From assembly GCF_003574625.1 (NCBI RefSeq), contig NZ_QNUJ01000008.1, positions 124,001-188,000 of the forward strand: a stretch of DNA of 64,000 nucleotides, in the 5' to 3' direction. The position numbers were made by a program, and so were the translations under genes. The DNA comes from Shinella zoogloeoides. Its GTDB lineage: Bacteria; Pseudomonadota; Alphaproteobacteria; Rhizobiales; Rhizobiaceae. Positions 1 to 12,159 of the stretch are shown here, piece by piece. Each line of letters begins with the position of its first letter. Positions within the stretch are counted from its first letter, which is position 1. A model generated the notes under the pieces. The model saw nothing but the letters and a program-made list of their open reading frames with translations, searched no databases and was not told the origin of the DNA.

Positions 1-327
1 CCCGGCATCGACCGGCCGATGGTCCGCAAGTCGGACTTTTCGCGGTGGCTCGGCCACCTGCTGAAATGCGAGACGTCGATCCTCGTCGACGGGCGCAAGC
101 GCTTCCGCGGCAAGATCGTCGCGACCGACGAGAACGGTTTCACGCTGGAACGCGACCAGCCCGCCGCCGGCGACGAGCCGACGGTCGTCATCCCCTTCAC
201 GGCGCTTGCCGAGGGCCGGCTGATCCTGACCGACGAGCTGATCCGCGACGCGCTGGCCGCCGACAAGAAGGCGAAGGCGGCGCAGGCCGCCAACCAGAAC
301 GACGAAGACGGCGACGACGAAGAATAG
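1..327 (+). CDS. rimP: Ribosome maturation factor RimP, C-terminal part (5' end outside window)
   Basis: The reading frame is open from base 1 and begins with PGIDRP, the conserved segment in the middle of RimP that follows the N-terminal domain. The visible 108 residues hold the end of that domain, then the SH3/Sm-like C-terminal domain (about residues 25-75 of the fragment) and an acidic lysine/aspartate tail typical of alphaproteobacterial RimP. RimP binds the 30S subunit and is needed for its late assembly. It is the first gene of the rimP-nusA-ylxR-infB group, with nusA 114 bases downstream. The true start lies before the window; an internal ATG at 19 is not the start. Confidence 0.93.
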   Translation, partial: PGIDRPMVRKSDFSRWLGHLLKCETSILVDGRKRFRGKIVATDENGFTLERDQPAAGDEPTVVIPFTALAEGRLILTDELIRDALAADKKAKAAQAANQNDEDGDDEE

Positions 328-441
328 TTTGTGAGTGCGTTCCGCCCTTGCGGCGGAGCGGAGAGGACGGAACCGGAGCGGCGCGCCGCTCCAGATATTG
401 CCGGCGGCGATGCCCCGGCCTGAGACCATGGAGACCTGAAA

Positions 442-2040
442 ATGGCAGTCAGTGCGAACCGGCTTGAGCTTCTGCAGATCGCGGATGCCGTGGCCCGTGA
501 AAAGGTCATCGACCGCGAGATCGTGCTTGCCGCGATGGCCGACGCCATCCAGAAGGCGGCCCGCTCGCGTTACGGCACGGAATCCAACATCCGCGCCGAC
601 ATCAATTCCAAGACGGGCGAAATCCGCCTCCAGCGCCTGCTGGAAGTCGTCGAGCACGCCGAAGATTACTCGACCCAGATCCCGCTGGAACTGGCGCGCG
701 ACCGCAACCCGGACGCCAAGCTCGGCGATTTCATCGCCGACCCGCTGCCGCCGATGGATTTCGGCCGCATCGCCGCCCAGTCGGCCAAGCAGGTCATCGT
801 GCAGAAGGTGCGCGAAGCCGAGCGTGACCGCCAGTACGACGAATACAAGGACCGCATCGGCGAGATCGTCAACGGCACGGTCAAGCGCGTCGAATACGGC
901 AACGTCATCGTCGATCTCGGCCGTGGCGAAGGCATCATCCGCCGCGACGAGATGATCCCGCGCGAAAACATGCGCTACGGCGACCGCGTCCGCGCCTATG
1001 TCTACGACGTGCGCCGCGAGCAGCGCGGCCCGCAGATCTTCCTGTCGCGTACCCATCCGCAGTTCATGGTGAAGCTCTTCACCATGGAAGTGCCGGAAAT
1101 CTACGACGGCATCATCCAGATCAAGTCGGTTGCCCGCGACCCCGGCTCGCGCGCCAAGATCGCCGTCATCTCGAACGACTCGTCGATCGATCCGGTCGGC
1201 GCCTGCGTCGGTATGCGCGGCTCGCGCGTCCAGGCCGTCGTCGGCGAGCTTCAGGGCGAGAAGATCGACATCATTCCGTGGTCGCAGGATCCGGCCTCCT
1301 TCATCGTCAACGCCCTGCAGCCGGCGGAAGTCGCCAAGGTCGTTCTGGACGAGGATGCCGAGCGCATCGAAGTCGTCGTTCCGGATGAGCAGCTTTCGCT
1401 CGCCATCGGCCGCCGCGGCCAGAACGTGCGCCTCGCCTCGCAGCTCACCGGCTGGGATATCGACATCCTGACGGAAGCCGAAGAGTCCGAGCGCCGCCAG
1501 AAGGAATTCAACGAGCGCACCAACCTCTTCATGGAATCGCTCGACGTCGACGAGATGGTCGGTCAGGTTCTGGCTTCGGAAGGCTTCGCCGCCGTTGAAG
1601 AGCTTGCCTATGTCGATCTCGACGAAATCGCCTCCATCGACGGCTTCGACGAAGACACGGCCCAGGAAATCCAGACCCGCGCCCGCGAATATCTCGAGCG
1701 CATCGAGGCCGAGATGGATGCCAAGCGCAAGGAGCTCGGCGTCGCCGACGAGCTGCGCCAGATCGACGGCATGACGGGCCAGATGCTCGTCGCCCTCGGC
1801 GAGGACGGCATCAAGACGATCGAGGACTTCGCCGGCTGCGCCGCCGACGACCTCGTCGGCTGGACCGAGCGCAAGGACGGCGAGACGAAGAAGTTCGAGG
1901 GTCTCTTCTCGAAGTTCGAGGTCTCCCGCGCCGAGGCCGAAGCCATGATCGTGCAGGCCCGCCTTGCGGCCGGCTGGATCACGGAAGAGGACCTCGCCAC
2001 CGAGGAAGAGGCCGTGGAAGGCGCCGAGCAGGACGCCTGA
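442..2040 (+). CDS. nusA: Transcription termination/antitermination factor NusA
   Basis: NusA binds RNA polymerase and modulates pausing, termination and antitermination. The 532-residue protein has the N-terminal polymerase-binding domain (residues 1-125), an S1 domain (about 135-200), two KH domains (about 230-345, with the GxRGxR-type loop IGRRGQNVR) and two C-terminal helix-hairpin-helix acidic repeats (about 360-520), the usual alphaproteobacterial layout. The ATG at 442 gives the standard start [11 protein letters not shown]. It follows rimP and precedes the YlxR gene by 75 bases, the conserved operon order. Length and motifs are normal. Confidence 0.98.
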   Translation: MAVSANRLELLQIADAVAREKVIDREIVLAAMADAIQKAARSRYGTESNIRADINSKTGEIRLQRLLEVVEHAEDYSTQIPLELARDRNPDAKLGDFIADPLPPMDFGRIAAQSAKQVIVQKVREAERDRQYDEYKDRIGEIVNGTVKRVEYGNVIVDLGRGEGIIRRDEMIPRENMRYGDRVRAYVYDVRREQRGPQIFLSRTHPQFMVKLFTMEVPEIYDGIIQIKSVARDPGSRAKIAVISNDSSIDPVGACVGMRGSRVQAVVGELQGEKIDIIPWSQDPASFIVNALQPAEVAKVVLDEDAERIEVVVPDEQLSLAIGRRGQNVRLASQLTGWDIDILTEAEESERRQKEFNERTNLFMESLDVDEMVGQVLASEGFAAVEELAYVDLDEIASIDGFDEDTAQEIQTRAREYLERIEAEMDAKRKELGVADELRQIDGMTGQMLVALGEDGIKTIEDFAGCAADDLVGWTERKDGETKKFEGLFSKFEVSRAEAEAMIVQARLAAGWITEEDLATEEEAVEGAEQDA

Positions 2041-2115
2041 CCGGCGTCCCGCGCGGTTCGACATGCCGTTGGCCACGTTGCACAGCGGTTTGCGTTGGCA
2101 AGAGCGGAAACCTAT

Positions 2116-2769
2116 ATGGGCAAGAAGGACGACGGCGTGAACGACCGCATGTGCATCGTGACGCGCGAAAGCGGCGATGCGGATGATCTCATCCGCTTCG
2201 TCGCAGGTCCCGACGGCAGCGTCGTGCCGGACCTGAAGCGTGAACTCCCCGGACGTGGATGCTGGGTGAAAGCCGAACGGGCGATCGTCGACAAGGCGGT
2301 CGCCAGGAAGCTTTTCGCGCGTGCGCTGAGGGCGGACGCCAAGGCGGGCCCGGAGCTCGGGGCCGATGTGGACCGGCTTATCGCGGCCCAGCTCGGCGGC
2401 ATGATGAACATGGCGCGCAAGGCCGGCCAGTTCATCACCGGCTCGACGAAGGTCGATCAGGCGGTGCGCTCTTTGGCCGCCCTTGCGGTGTTCCATTCGA
2501 CGGACGCGGCAGAGGACGGCGTGAGAAAGATAGACCAGGCGAGGAAGGCTGCAAGCTTCCTCACCGAGGACGAAACGGAAATACCCTCCTTCAGGCTCTT
2601 CTCCGAGGGCGAATTGGAGGGCCTTTTGGGCCAGAATGCTTTTATCCATGCCGCAGCGCTTGCAGGGCAGGCGGGTGAGGGTGTAGTGAAGCGCGCAATC
2701 ATGCTCGAAAAATACCGGGGCGGCGCCCGGGTGGGAGCACATGGCGGCGCTGGCCAGCCAAACCAATGA
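2116..2769 (+). CDS. YlxR-family (DUF448) RNA-binding protein
   Basis: The protein has an N-terminal YlxR domain (roughly residues 10-80), with the RMCIVTRE beginning and the GRGCW motif, followed by an L7Ae-like region around MMNMARKAGQFITG. In rhizobia these two RNA-binding modules are commonly fused, giving about 210-230 residues, as here. It sits between nusA and infB, the conserved place for ylxR, and is presumed to act in ribosome or RNA processing; the exact role is not established. The ATG at 2116 is preferred; an in-frame TTG at 2095 would add seven residues and cannot be excluded. The last 20 or so residues are glycine/alanine rich and variable in the family. Confidence 0.9.
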   Translation: MGKKDDGVNDRMCIVTRESGDADDLIRFVAGPDGSVVPDLKRELPGRGCWVKAERAIVDKAVARKLFARALRADAKAGPELGADVDRLIAAQLGGMMNMARKAGQFITGSTKVDQAVRSLAALAVFHSTDAAEDGVRKIDQARKAASFLTEDETEIPSFRLFSEGELEGLLGQNAFIHAAALAGQAGEGVVKRAIMLEKYRGGARVGAHGGAGQPNQ

Positions 2770-2872
2770 CGCGGTCACCGGCTTTCGCCGGCCGCTATCG
2801 CATTGGACGAAAACAATTGAACGACAGGGTCTGGTGATACGCATCCGGCCCTGATCTTAGGAACGGAACGGA

Positions 2873-5527
2873 ATGACCGACAACAAAGACGACAAGACGA
2901 TCAGCGTGGCGGGCAAGAAGACCCTGAGCCTGAAGCCTTCCGGCGTCCAGCAGGGCACCGTGCGCCAGGACATGGGTCGTGGCCGCACGAAGGCCGTTGT
3001 GGTCGAGACCCGCAAGCGCCGCATCAACCGCCCGGAAGACGAGCGTCCCGTGACCCCGGTCGCGCCGGTGCAGCGCCAGCCCGAGCCGCAGCAGTCGCGT
3101 CCCGTGCAGCAGCCCTCGCGCCCGGCCCACCAGCCGCAGGCCGAGCAGAGCCGCCCGCGCGTCGGCGTCGTGCTGAACCAGCTTTCGCCCGATGAGGTCG
3201 AGGCCCGTCGCCGCGCGCTTGCAGAAGCGCAGATCCGCGACGCCGCCGAAGCGCGCCAGCGCGCCGAGGACGAGGCCCGCCGCAAGGTGGAAGAGGAAGC
3301 CCGTCAGAAGGCCGAGGAAGAAGCCCGCATCATCCGCGAGAAGGAAGAGGCCGAGCGCCGCGCCGCCGAGGCCGCCGCACCGGCGCCTGTCGCCGCGGAA
3401 GAGGTTGCCCCGCAGCCGGTGGCAAAGCCCGCCGCTGCCGCAGAAGCCCGCCCGCAGCCCGGCCGCACGCCGGTCCCGGCGCCTGCCGCAACCCCGCTCG
3501 CCGGCCGTGGCCGCCGCGAAGCCGATGAGGACGATGACAAGCGTCCGCGCGGTGGCGCGCCTGCCAACCGCGGCGCCGTCAAGCGCCCGGAACCGGCAAA
3601 GGTCCCGGCTCGTCCGAAGGCCGACGACGGCCGTCGCCAGGGCAAGCTGACGCTGACCACCGCGTCGAGCGACGAGGACGGCGCGCAGCGCGGTCGTTCG
3701 CTGTCGGCCATGCGCCGCCGCCAGGAGAAGTTCAAGCGCAGCCAGATGCAGGAGACCCGCGAAAAGGTCATGCGCGAAGTCATCCTTCCGGAAACCATCA
3801 CCATCCAGGAACTGTCGCAGCGCATGTCCGAACGCGCCGTCGACGTCATCAAGTACCTGATGAAGGAAGGCCAGATGATGAAGCCCGGCGATCTGATCGA
3901 CGCCGACCTGGCTGAACTCATCGCCGGCGAATTCGGCCACACGGTCAAGCGCGTCTCGGAATCCGACGTCGAAGAAGGCATCTTCAACGTCGCCGACGAA
4001 GAAGGCGATCTGGAATCCCGTCCGCCGATCGTGACCATCATGGGCCACGTCGACCACGGCAAGACCTCGCTGCTCGACGCCATCCGCCACGCCAACGTGG
4101 TTGCCGGCGAAGCCGGTGGCATCACGCAGCATATCGGCGCCTACCAGGTCGAGCAGGACGGTCACAAGATCACCTTCATCGATACGCCCGGCCACGCCGC
4201 CTTCACCGCCATGCGTGCCCGCGGCGCGCAGGCGACCGACATCGCGATCCTCGTGGTGGCGGCCGACGACAGCGTGATGCCGCAGACGATCGAGTCCATC
4301 AACCACGCCAAGGCGGCTGGTGTCCCGATCATCGTGGCGATCAACAAGGTCGACAAGCCGACGGCGGACGTCCAGCGCGTTCGCACGCAGCTCCTCCAGC
4401 ACGAGGTCTTCGTCGAATCCATGGGCGGTGAGACGCTCGACGTGGAAGTGTCGGCCAAGAACGGCACGAACCTCGACAAGCTGCTCGAAGCCATCCTGCT
4501 GCAGGCCGAAATCCTCGATCTCAAGGCGAACCCGAACCGCACGGCGGAGGGCGTCGTCGTCGAAGCTCAGCTCGACCGCGGCCGTGGCTCCGTGGCGACG
4601 GTTCTCGTCCAGACGGGTACGCTCAAGCCGGGCCAGATCATCGTCGCCGGCGACCAGTGGGGCCGTGTGCGCGCGCTCGTCAACGACAAGGGCGAACACG
4701 TCAAGGACGCCGGCCCCTCCATGCCGGTCGAGGTTCTCGGTCTTTCCGGCACGCCGGCTGCGGGCGACAAGTTCGCGGTCGTCGAGAACGAAGGCCGTGC
4801 CCGCGAGATCTCCGAATACCGCCAGCGCCTCGCCCGCGAAAAGCAGGTGGCGCGCCAGACGGGTTCGCGCGGCTCGCTCGAGCAGATGATGAACCAGCTC
4901 CAGAATTCCGGCCTCAAGGAATTCCCGCTGCTCATCAAGGGCGACGTGCAGGGCTCCATCGAAGCCATTGCCGGCGCGCTCGACAAGCTCGGCACGGACG
5001 AGGTGCGGGTCCGCATCGTCCATTCCGGCGCCGGCGCCATCACCGAGTCGGACATTTCGCTCGCCGAAGCGTCCAACGCCGCCATCATCGGCTTCAACGT
5101 CCGTGCGAACGCACAGGCCCGCTCGCTTGCCGAGCGCCAGGGCATCGAAATCCGCTACTACAACATCATCTACGACCTGGTGGATGACGTGAAGGCGGCG
5201 ATGTCGGGTCTCCTGTCGCCGGAGCGCCGCGAAACCTTCCTCGGCTATGCCGAGATCCTCGAGGTGTTCAACATCACGAAGATCGGCAAGGTCGCGGGTT
5301 GCCGCGTCACGGAAGGCAAGGTCGAGCGTGGTTCGGGCGTCCGCCTCGTGCGCGACAACGTCGTCATCCACGAAGGCAAGCTCAAGACGCTCAAGCGCTT
5401 CAAGGACGAGGTCTCGGAAGTCAATGTCGGCCAGGAATGCGGCATGGCCTTCGAGAACTACGAAGACATCCGCGTCGGCGACCAGATCGAATGCTTCCGC
5501 GTGGAGCACGTCACGCGCACGCTGTAA
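2873..5527 (+). CDS. infB: Translation initiation factor IF-2
   Basis: IF-2 is the GTPase that brings fMet-tRNA to the 30S subunit. The 884 residues comprise a long charged and proline/alanine-rich N-terminal extension (1-300), an IF2_N domain (about 305-360), and the GTPase core with P-loop GHVDHGKTS near residue 390, switch motif [16 protein letters not shown] and NKVDK. Domains II, III and the C-terminal tRNA-binding domain follow. Residues 115-165 are an Ala/Arg/Glu-rich predicted helix. The ATG at 2873 follows a purine-rich stretch (GGAACGGAACGG). It is the fourth gene of the nusA operon and is followed directly by an intrinsic terminator. Confidence 0.98.
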   Translation: MTDNKDDKTISVAGKKTLSLKPSGVQQGTVRQDMGRGRTKAVVVETRKRRINRPEDERPVTPVAPVQRQPEPQQSRPVQQPSRPAHQPQAEQSRPRVGVVLNQLSPDEVEARRRALAEAQIRDAAEARQRAEDEARRKVEEEARQKAEEEARIIREKEEAERRAAEAAAPAPVAAEEVAPQPVAKPAAAAEARPQPGRTPVPAPAATPLAGRGRREADEDDDKRPRGGAPANRGAVKRPEPAKVPARPKADDGRRQGKLTLTTASSDEDGAQRGRSLSAMRRRQEKFKRSQMQETREKVMREVILPETITIQELSQRMSERAVDVIKYLMKEGQMMKPGDLIDADLAELIAGEFGHTVKRVSESDVEEGIFNVADEEGDLESRPPIVTIMGHVDHGKTSLLDAIRHANVVAGEAGGITQHIGAYQVEQDGHKITFIDTPGHAAFTAMRARGAQATDIAILVVAADDSVMPQTIESINHAKAAGVPIIVAINKVDKPTADVQRVRTQLLQHEVFVESMGGETLDVEVSAKNGTNLDKLLEAILLQAEILDLKANPNRTAEGVVVEAQLDRGRGSVATVLVQTGTLKPGQIIVAGDQWGRVRALVNDKGEHVKDAGPSMPVEVLGLSGTPAAGDKFAVVENEGRAREISEYRQRLAREKQVARQTGSRGSLEQMMNQLQNSGLKEFPLLIKGDVQGSIEAIAGALDKLGTDEVRVRIVHSGAGAITESDISLAEASNAAIIGFNVRANAQARSLAERQGIEIRYYNIIYDLVDDVKAAMSGLLSPERRETFLGYAEILEVFNITKIGKVAGCRVTEGKVERGSGVRLVRDNVVIHEGKLKTLKRFKDEVSEVNVGQECGMAFENYEDIRVGDQIECFRVEHVTRTL

Positions 5528-5548
5528 GCTGCCGGCGATCAGATCATC

Positions 5549-5587
5549 ATGCGGGCGCCGGACATTTTCGGCGCTCGCATTTTTTTG
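5549..5587 (+). terminator. Intrinsic terminator between infB and rbfA
   Basis: A 12-bp stem (5549-5560 with 5569-5580, one G-U pair) closes an 8-base loop and runs straight into seven T residues (5580-5586). It starts 21 bases after the infB stop and ends only about 13 bases before the rbfA ATG, so rbfA-truB must be expressed by readthrough or from a promoter inside this region. Confidence 0.85.
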
Positions 5588-5599
5588 AAGGTGACCACC

Positions 5600-6010
5600 A
5601 TGACCAGAGCAACATCCTCGGCGCCGTCGCAACGCATGCTGCGCGTGGGCGAGCAGGTGCGCGCGGCGATCACCCAGGTGCTCCAGCGCGGCGAAGTGCG
5701 CGATCCGCTTCTGGAGAAGACCGTGATCTCCATCTCGGAAGTGCGCATGTCGCCCGACCTGAAGCACGCGACCGCTTATGTCACGCCGCTCGGCGTGAAG
5801 GACCACGAGGCGGTGATCGAGGCGCTGAACCGCAATGCGAAGTTCATCCGCGGCCGTCTCGGCCCGCAGCTTCGCCAGATGAAGTACATGCCGGACGTGC
5901 GCTTCCGCGACGATACCAGCTTCGACAACTACAAGAAGATCGACGACCTCCTGCGCTCGCCGGAAGTCGCCCGCGATCTTGACGCCGAAGACGGCGACGA
6001 CGATCAATAA
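5600..6010 (+). CDS. rbfA: 30S ribosome-binding factor RbfA
   Basis: RbfA is a single KH-fold protein that binds 16S rRNA helix 1 and is needed for 30S maturation and cold adaptation. The start at ATG 5600 gives [19 protein letters not shown], the normal alphaproteobacterial N-terminus. The frame is open upstream to 5549 but that part overlaps the terminator hairpin. A GAAGG element lies 5' of the start, and a GTG at 5591 is a weaker alternative. The core [18 protein letters not shown] and the distal [17 protein letters not shown] segments are typical. The protein ends with an acidic tail. truB follows after 12 bases. Confidence 0.95.
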   Translation: MTRATSSAPSQRMLRVGEQVRAAITQVLQRGEVRDPLLEKTVISISEVRMSPDLKHATAYVTPLGVKDHEAVIEALNRNAKFIRGRLGPQLRQMKYMPDVRFRDDTSFDNYKKIDDLLRSPEVARDLDAEDGDDDQ

Positions 6011-6022
6011 TCCAGGATACAG

Positions 6023-6955
6023 ATGTCCAGACCCCGCAAACCCAAGGGCCGGCCGGTTTCCGGCTGGCTGATCCTCGACAAGCCGTTCGACTTCGGCTCG
6101 ACCGAGGCCGTCTCCAAGATCAAGTGGCTGTTCAAGGCGCAGAAGGCCGGCCATGCCGGCACGCTCGATCCGCTCGCCTCCGGCATGCTGCCGATCGCGC
6201 TGGGCGACGCCACCAAGACCGTTCCCTATGTCATGGACGGCCGCAAGATCTACGAATTCACGGTGACCTGGGGCGAGGAGCGCACGACGGACGACCTCGA
6301 GGGCGAGGTGACTGAGACATCCGAAAAGCGCCCGACCGCCGACGAGATCAAGGCGATCCTCGGCGACTATACCGGCGTCATCCGGCAGGTTCCCCCGCAA
6401 TTCTCCGCCATCAAGATTGACGGCGAGCGCGCCTATGACCTCGCCCGTGAGGGCGAGACGGTCGAGATCCCCTCCCGCGAGGTGGAAATCCATCGCCTGA
6501 CGCTGGTGGGCTCGGACGAAAATACGGCCGCCTTCGAGGTCGAATGCGGCAAGGGCACCTATGTGCGCGCGCTTGCCCGTGACTTCGGCCGCCAGCTCGG
6601 CTGCTACGGCCACATCTCGGCGCTACGCCGCACCTTCGTCGCCCCCTTCGGCGAGGACGATATGGTGCCGCTCGCGGACCTGACGGCACTGGAGAAGATC
6701 GAGGACGACGCAGAACGGCTTGCGGCGCTCGACGTCTTCCTCATCGATACCGGCGAGGCCCTGTCGAGCCTGCCGCAGATCGTCGTCAACGATGACCAGG
6801 CGCACCGCCTGCGCATGGGCAACCCGATCATCGTCCGCGGCCGCGATGCGCCCGTTTCGGCGGACGAGGCCTATGCCACGGCGCGCGGAAAGCTGATCGC
6901 CATCGGCGAGATCGGCGGCGGCGAGTTCCGTCCCAAGCGGGTTTTCGCAGGCTAA
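6023..6955 (+). CDS. truB: tRNA pseudouridine(55) synthase TruB
   Basis: TruB converts U55 of the tRNA T-arm to pseudouridine. The catalytic motif [12 protein letters not shown] is present, with Asp49 as nucleophile. The RNA-binding KDG-type region ([17 protein letters not shown]) and the [20 protein letters not shown] segment follow, and a C-terminal PUA-like region ends the 310-residue protein. It is translationally close to rbfA (12-base gap) and ends the ribosome-assembly operon. The next gene is 145 bases away and unrelated. Confidence 0.97.
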   Translation: MSRPRKPKGRPVSGWLILDKPFDFGSTEAVSKIKWLFKAQKAGHAGTLDPLASGMLPIALGDATKTVPYVMDGRKIYEFTVTWGEERTTDDLEGEVTETSEKRPTADEIKAILGDYTGVIRQVPPQFSAIKIDGERAYDLAREGETVEIPSREVEIHRLTLVGSDENTAAFEVECGKGTYVRALARDFGRQLGCYGHISALRRTFVAPFGEDDMVPLADLTALEKIEDDAERLAALDVFLIDTGEALSSLPQIVVNDDQAHRLRMGNPIIVRGRDAPVSADEAYATARGKLIAIGEIGGGEFRPKRVFAG

Positions 6956-7100
6956 TAATAAGGGGGCGGAACGAAACGCCTCCGACTTGATTTCACCACA
7001 AGCTATTGGCTTTATGGGCCGGCGAGGTCCGTTCGAGGACGGGCGCGACGGCGCTTGGCCGCCGGGCCGGCTCGCAGGCGAGGGGTGAAGGGGCTGGCCG

Positions 7101-8828
7101 TTGACGATGACGCCGAACGACCGAACGGTATCCGCCGGAAATGTGGAGAGCGGCGCTGGCGAGGCCCGCAGGCGCATGCATCATCCGGTCGCCTTCTATC
7201 TCGTCTGCCTCATCCTCGTCGCCGTCATTCCGGCCTTCCTGTTCTCGATCATCGTCCTCAAGCGCACCAACGAGGCGCAGGAGCGCATCTTCGAATCGCT
7301 GCTGCGCACCTCGACGAGCGCCGTGAACCGCGCCGTCGAGCGCGAGATCTCCGGCATGTTCTCGACGCTGAATTTCCTCTCGACGTCGGACAGCCTGCAG
7401 AAGGGCGACTACGCCGCCCTGCACAGGCAGGCGAGCAAGGCGCTCGAAGGCACCGACATCTATTTCATCCTCATCGACCCGACGATGCACCAGATCCTCA
7501 ACACGCGCGTGCCCTACGGCACGGCGCTGAGCGCGGCGTCGGAGCCGGTTTCGGCGGGGCTCGCGCTGTCGCGCGGCGAGCGCATGGTCTCCGACCTCTT
7601 CTTCGGCAAGACCGCCCAGCAATGGGTCTTCAACGTCTACCAGCCGATGCGCCTTCACAACGGCCAGCAGGTGCTGCTGACGCTGACCAAGAATGCCGAA
7701 GCGCTGCGGCGCGCGGTCAATCCGGATATCCTCTCGCCCGGCTGGAATGCGGCGGTGCTCGATACCGAGGGCAAGGTCATCGTCTCGACGGACGAGAAGC
7801 AGAAGGCGGGTCAGCCGTTCTTCCTGCGTGTCGTGCCCTCGCTTCGCCTCGGCGTCAGCACGATGCGCCAGGACGATGTCAACTACCAGGTCGTCACCGA
7901 ATTCTCCTCGCTGGCCGGCTGGCGGATGATCGCCTGGGCGAAATCCTCCGATGTGCAGGCACCCGCGGTCTCCTCCTTCCTCTGGCTCACCATCGGCGGG
8001 GCGGTCTTCGCGGCGCTGGCGGCGGCGGGCGCCGTCGGCATCGCGCGCGTCCTATCGCGCGACGTGCGGCTGCTGGCGCATGACGCGCGCCGGCTTGGCC
8101 GCGGCGAGCGCGTCGCCTCGCGCCGCTATGCGATCTCCGAGCTGGAGACGGTCTCCCGCGCGCTCGCCGAGGCGGCCGATGCCCGCGTGAAGTCGGAAAA
8201 CGAGGTGCGCTTCCTGATGCGCGAAGTCGCCCACCGCTCGAAGAACCAGCTCACCGTCATCCAGGCCATGCTGAACCAGTCGGTGGCGGGCGCGGAGAAT
8301 GCCGGCGACTTCGCCGAGACCTTCCGCCGGCGCGTTTCGGGCCTTGCCCGCTCGACCGACCTGATGATCGCCAATGCGACGCAGGGCGTGAACCTCGCCG
8401 AACTGGCCCGCAACCAGCTCAAGCCCTTCACGCCCGACGATACGAGCCGGGTGCGCATCGCCGGCCCCGCCGTGCTGCTCGATCCGCAGGCCTCCCAGAC
8501 ACTCGGCATGGCGCTGCACGAGCTGTCGACCAATGCCACCAAATACGGCGCGCTTGCCAACGACACCGGCATCGTCTCGCTGAGCTGGGTGACGGCCGGC
8601 GAGAACCTCGACCTCGTCTGGCTCGAAAGCCGCGCGACGATCGACAAGCAGGCCATAGCGGACAGCCGCAAGGGCTTCGGCAGCGTGGTGCTGGAGCGCA
8701 TGCTCGGCATGGCGCTCGACGCGACGCTGGAATTCATCGTGCACGACGACGGCATCGAATGGCGGGTGACGATCCCGCTCGCCCGCCTGCGCGACGAGGA
8801 GGCTCACCAGCCGGGTTCCTCCGAATGA
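7101..8828 (+). CDS. HWE-family membrane sensor histidine kinase
   Basis: The protein has an N-terminal transmembrane helix (about residues 27-50), an extracytoplasmic sensory domain of roughly 220 residues, a second transmembrane helix (about 285-310), a HAMP-like linker and a C-terminal kinase. The H-box REVAHRSKNQ places the phospho-accepting His near residue 378. The N-box HELSTNATKYGAL and the W-x-E motif VWLES mark the HWE subfamily common in rhizobia. No partner response regulator is adjacent, so it is an orphan and its signal is unknown. TTG 7101 is 7 bases after GAAGGGG; ATG 7107 is an alternative start two codons in. Confidence 0.88.
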   Translation: MTMTPNDRTVSAGNVESGAGEARRRMHHPVAFYLVCLILVAVIPAFLFSIIVLKRTNEAQERIFESLLRTSTSAVNRAVEREISGMFSTLNFLSTSDSLQKGDYAALHRQASKALEGTDIYFILIDPTMHQILNTRVPYGTALSAASEPVSAGLALSRGERMVSDLFFGKTAQQWVFNVYQPMRLHNGQQVLLTLTKNAEALRRAVNPDILSPGWNAAVLDTEGKVIVSTDEKQKAGQPFFLRVVPSLRLGVSTMRQDDVNYQVVTEFSSLAGWRMIAWAKSSDVQAPAVSSFLWLTIGGAVFAALAAAGAVGIARVLSRDVRLLAHDARRLGRGERVASRRYAISELETVSRALAEAADARVKSENEVRFLMREVAHRSKNQLTVIQAMLNQSVAGAENAGDFAETFRRRVSGLARSTDLMIANATQGVNLAELARNQLKPFTPDDTSRVRIAGPAVLLDPQASQTLGMALHELSTNATKYGALANDTGIVSLSWVTAGENLDLVWLESRATIDKQAIADSRKGFGSVVLERMLGMALDATLEFIVHDDGIEWRVTIPLARLRDEEAHQPGSSE

Positions 8829-8865
8829 CGAAAGTTGGTCCTTCCTCCCTGCCGGGGTTCACGCC

Positions 8866-9192
8866 ATGACGCCTCTCCTGCGGGCGGCCACCGCCGCCGC
8901 CATCCTTGCGGCCGCCGTAACGCCCGCCCTTGCCGCCGGCGAATGCGTGGTCGACGATCCGACCGGCACGCCGCTCAATGTCCGCTCCGCGCCGAACGGG
9001 CCGATCCTGACGACGCTGCGGAACGGCACGCGGCTGGAGGTGATCGAGGAAACGAGGGTCGGCGCCAAGCGCTGGCTTTTCGTCTCGCGCGGGGGCGAGC
9101 GGCTCGGCTGGGTCTTCGGCGCCTATGTCGTCTGCCCGAAGGGCGGCGATGCGCCCGATCTGGCGCCGAGCCAGCCGGCCAGCCGCTTCTGA
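8866..9192 (+). CDS. Secreted SH3-domain protein
   Basis: The 108-residue protein begins with a signal peptide (hydrophobic to about residue 22, cleavage after ALA). The mature part is a single bacterial SH3 domain: the LNVRSAPNGPILTTLRNGTRLEV core and the GWVFGAYVVC end are characteristic. Two cysteines (in GECVVDD and VVCPKG) could form a disulfide in the periplasm. Such small SH3 proteins are thought to bind cell-wall peptides, but no function is established. It starts 37 bases after the histidine kinase gene and may be co-transcribed with it. Confidence 0.8.
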   Translation: MTPLLRAATAAAILAAAVTPALAAGECVVDDPTGTPLNVRSAPNGPILTTLRNGTRLEVIEETRVGAKRWLFVSRGGERLGWVFGAYVVCPKGGDAPDLAPSQPASRF

Positions 9193-9353
9193 CGGGCGCC
9201 GGGCGGCGGTTGATCGCGGCCCCTTCCATTTCGCCCGCTAATGGTTTATAGGCACCGCCAGCAATGCGGGCCTGCCCGCTTGCCTTCACGGCCATCGCTG
9301 GACGACATCCCGGCTTTTGGCGACCTTTGTTCCCATTCATGAAAGGACATACG

Positions 9354-9623
9354 ATGTCGATCACTGCTGAGCGCAAGGCTGCGCTGATCAAGGAATACGC
9401 CACCAAGGAAGGCGACACCGGTTCTCCGGAAGTACAGGTCGCGATCCTGACCGAGCGTATCAACAACCTGACCGGCCACTTCAAGGACCACAAGAAGGAC
9501 AACCACTCCCGTCGTGGCCTTCTGACGCTGGTTTCCAGCCGCCGCTCGCTTCTTGACTACCTCAAGAAGAAGGACGAAGCCCGTTACAGCAAGCTGATTG
9601 CTGCCCTCGGTATTCGCCGCTAA
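9354..9623 (+). CDS. rpsO: 30S ribosomal protein S15
   Basis: S15 is a primary 16S rRNA binding protein of the small-subunit platform. The 89-residue product [12 protein letters not shown]... has the diagnostic [22 protein letters not shown] and [23 protein letters not shown] blocks. ATG 9354 follows GAAAGGA at correct spacing; the open frame upstream to 9264 is not coding. It lies immediately before pnp, the conserved rpsO-pnp arrangement, with an intrinsic terminator between them. Confidence 0.98.
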   Translation: MSITAERKAALIKEYATKEGDTGSPEVQVAILTERINNLTGHFKDHKKDNHSRRGLLTLVSSRRSLLDYLKKKDEARYSKLIAALGIRR

Positions 9624-9630
9624 GCAATTT

Positions 9631-9668
9631 CGGCGGGCGTTCCTCGTGAACGCCCGCCGCTTTCTTTT
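9631..9668 (+). terminator. rpsO terminator
   Basis: A perfect 12-bp GC-rich stem (9631-9642 with 9648-9659) with a 5-base loop is followed by TTTCTTTT. It sits 8 bases after the rpsO stop. In E. coli rpsO and pnp are similarly separated by a leaky terminator. Confidence 0.85.
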
Positions 9669-9928
9669 GCGGAAGAAATTTCCGCCGTACCGCTTCGTCA
9701 GTGCCGGCTGCGGCCGCCTCGCGGAACGGGATTTTCCAGCAGGCCGGATGGGCCGGTCCTGCGGAACCAACCGATGGCCTGTCATGGGGCAGGATTGCAG
9801 GATGCTTCGGGCGCGGAACGCCACCACGGAAGCCTCCCGCTGTCTTGCCCATGATGCGTCACGAACACGGATAGACCACCTGCGCCTTTTCGGGCGGCGG
9901 TGCGCGTATCCGTCAAGAAGGACAAGAC
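9669..9928 (+). other. pnp upstream/leader region without a gene
   Basis: This 260-base gap between the rpsO terminator and pnp has no supported coding sequence. It contains several short GC-rich inverted repeats (for example around 9737-9760) that could form a structured leader. E. coli pnp has such a leader for autoregulation, but conservation here cannot be judged from one sequence. A purine-rich AAGAAGGACAAG lies directly before the pnp ATG. Confidence 0.4.
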
Positions 9929-12070
<2,142 letters not shown>

Positions 12071-12090
12071 TCGGACAACAATGCATGAAG

Positions 12091-12129
12091 GGGGCGCGGA
12101 GCGGCACGTTCCGCGCCCCTTTTCTTTTT
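12091..12129 (+). terminator. pnp terminator
   Basis: A perfect 10-bp stem (12091-12100 with 12110-12119) with a 9-base loop is followed by TTTTCTTTTT. It lies 20 bases after the pnp stop. Confidence 0.88.
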
Positions 12130-12159
12130 AGTAGACCAATCATCCGCCGAAAGCCGACC

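Noticed and set aside
2775-2800. Hairpin between the YlxR gene and infB as a terminator
   Set aside because: CCGGC/GCCGG stem has no T-run, so intrinsic termination is not supported.
2795-6613. A 1272-codon open frame on the minus strand opposite infB, rbfA and truB
   Set aside because: Shadow of conserved genes on the other strand, with no recognisable protein features.
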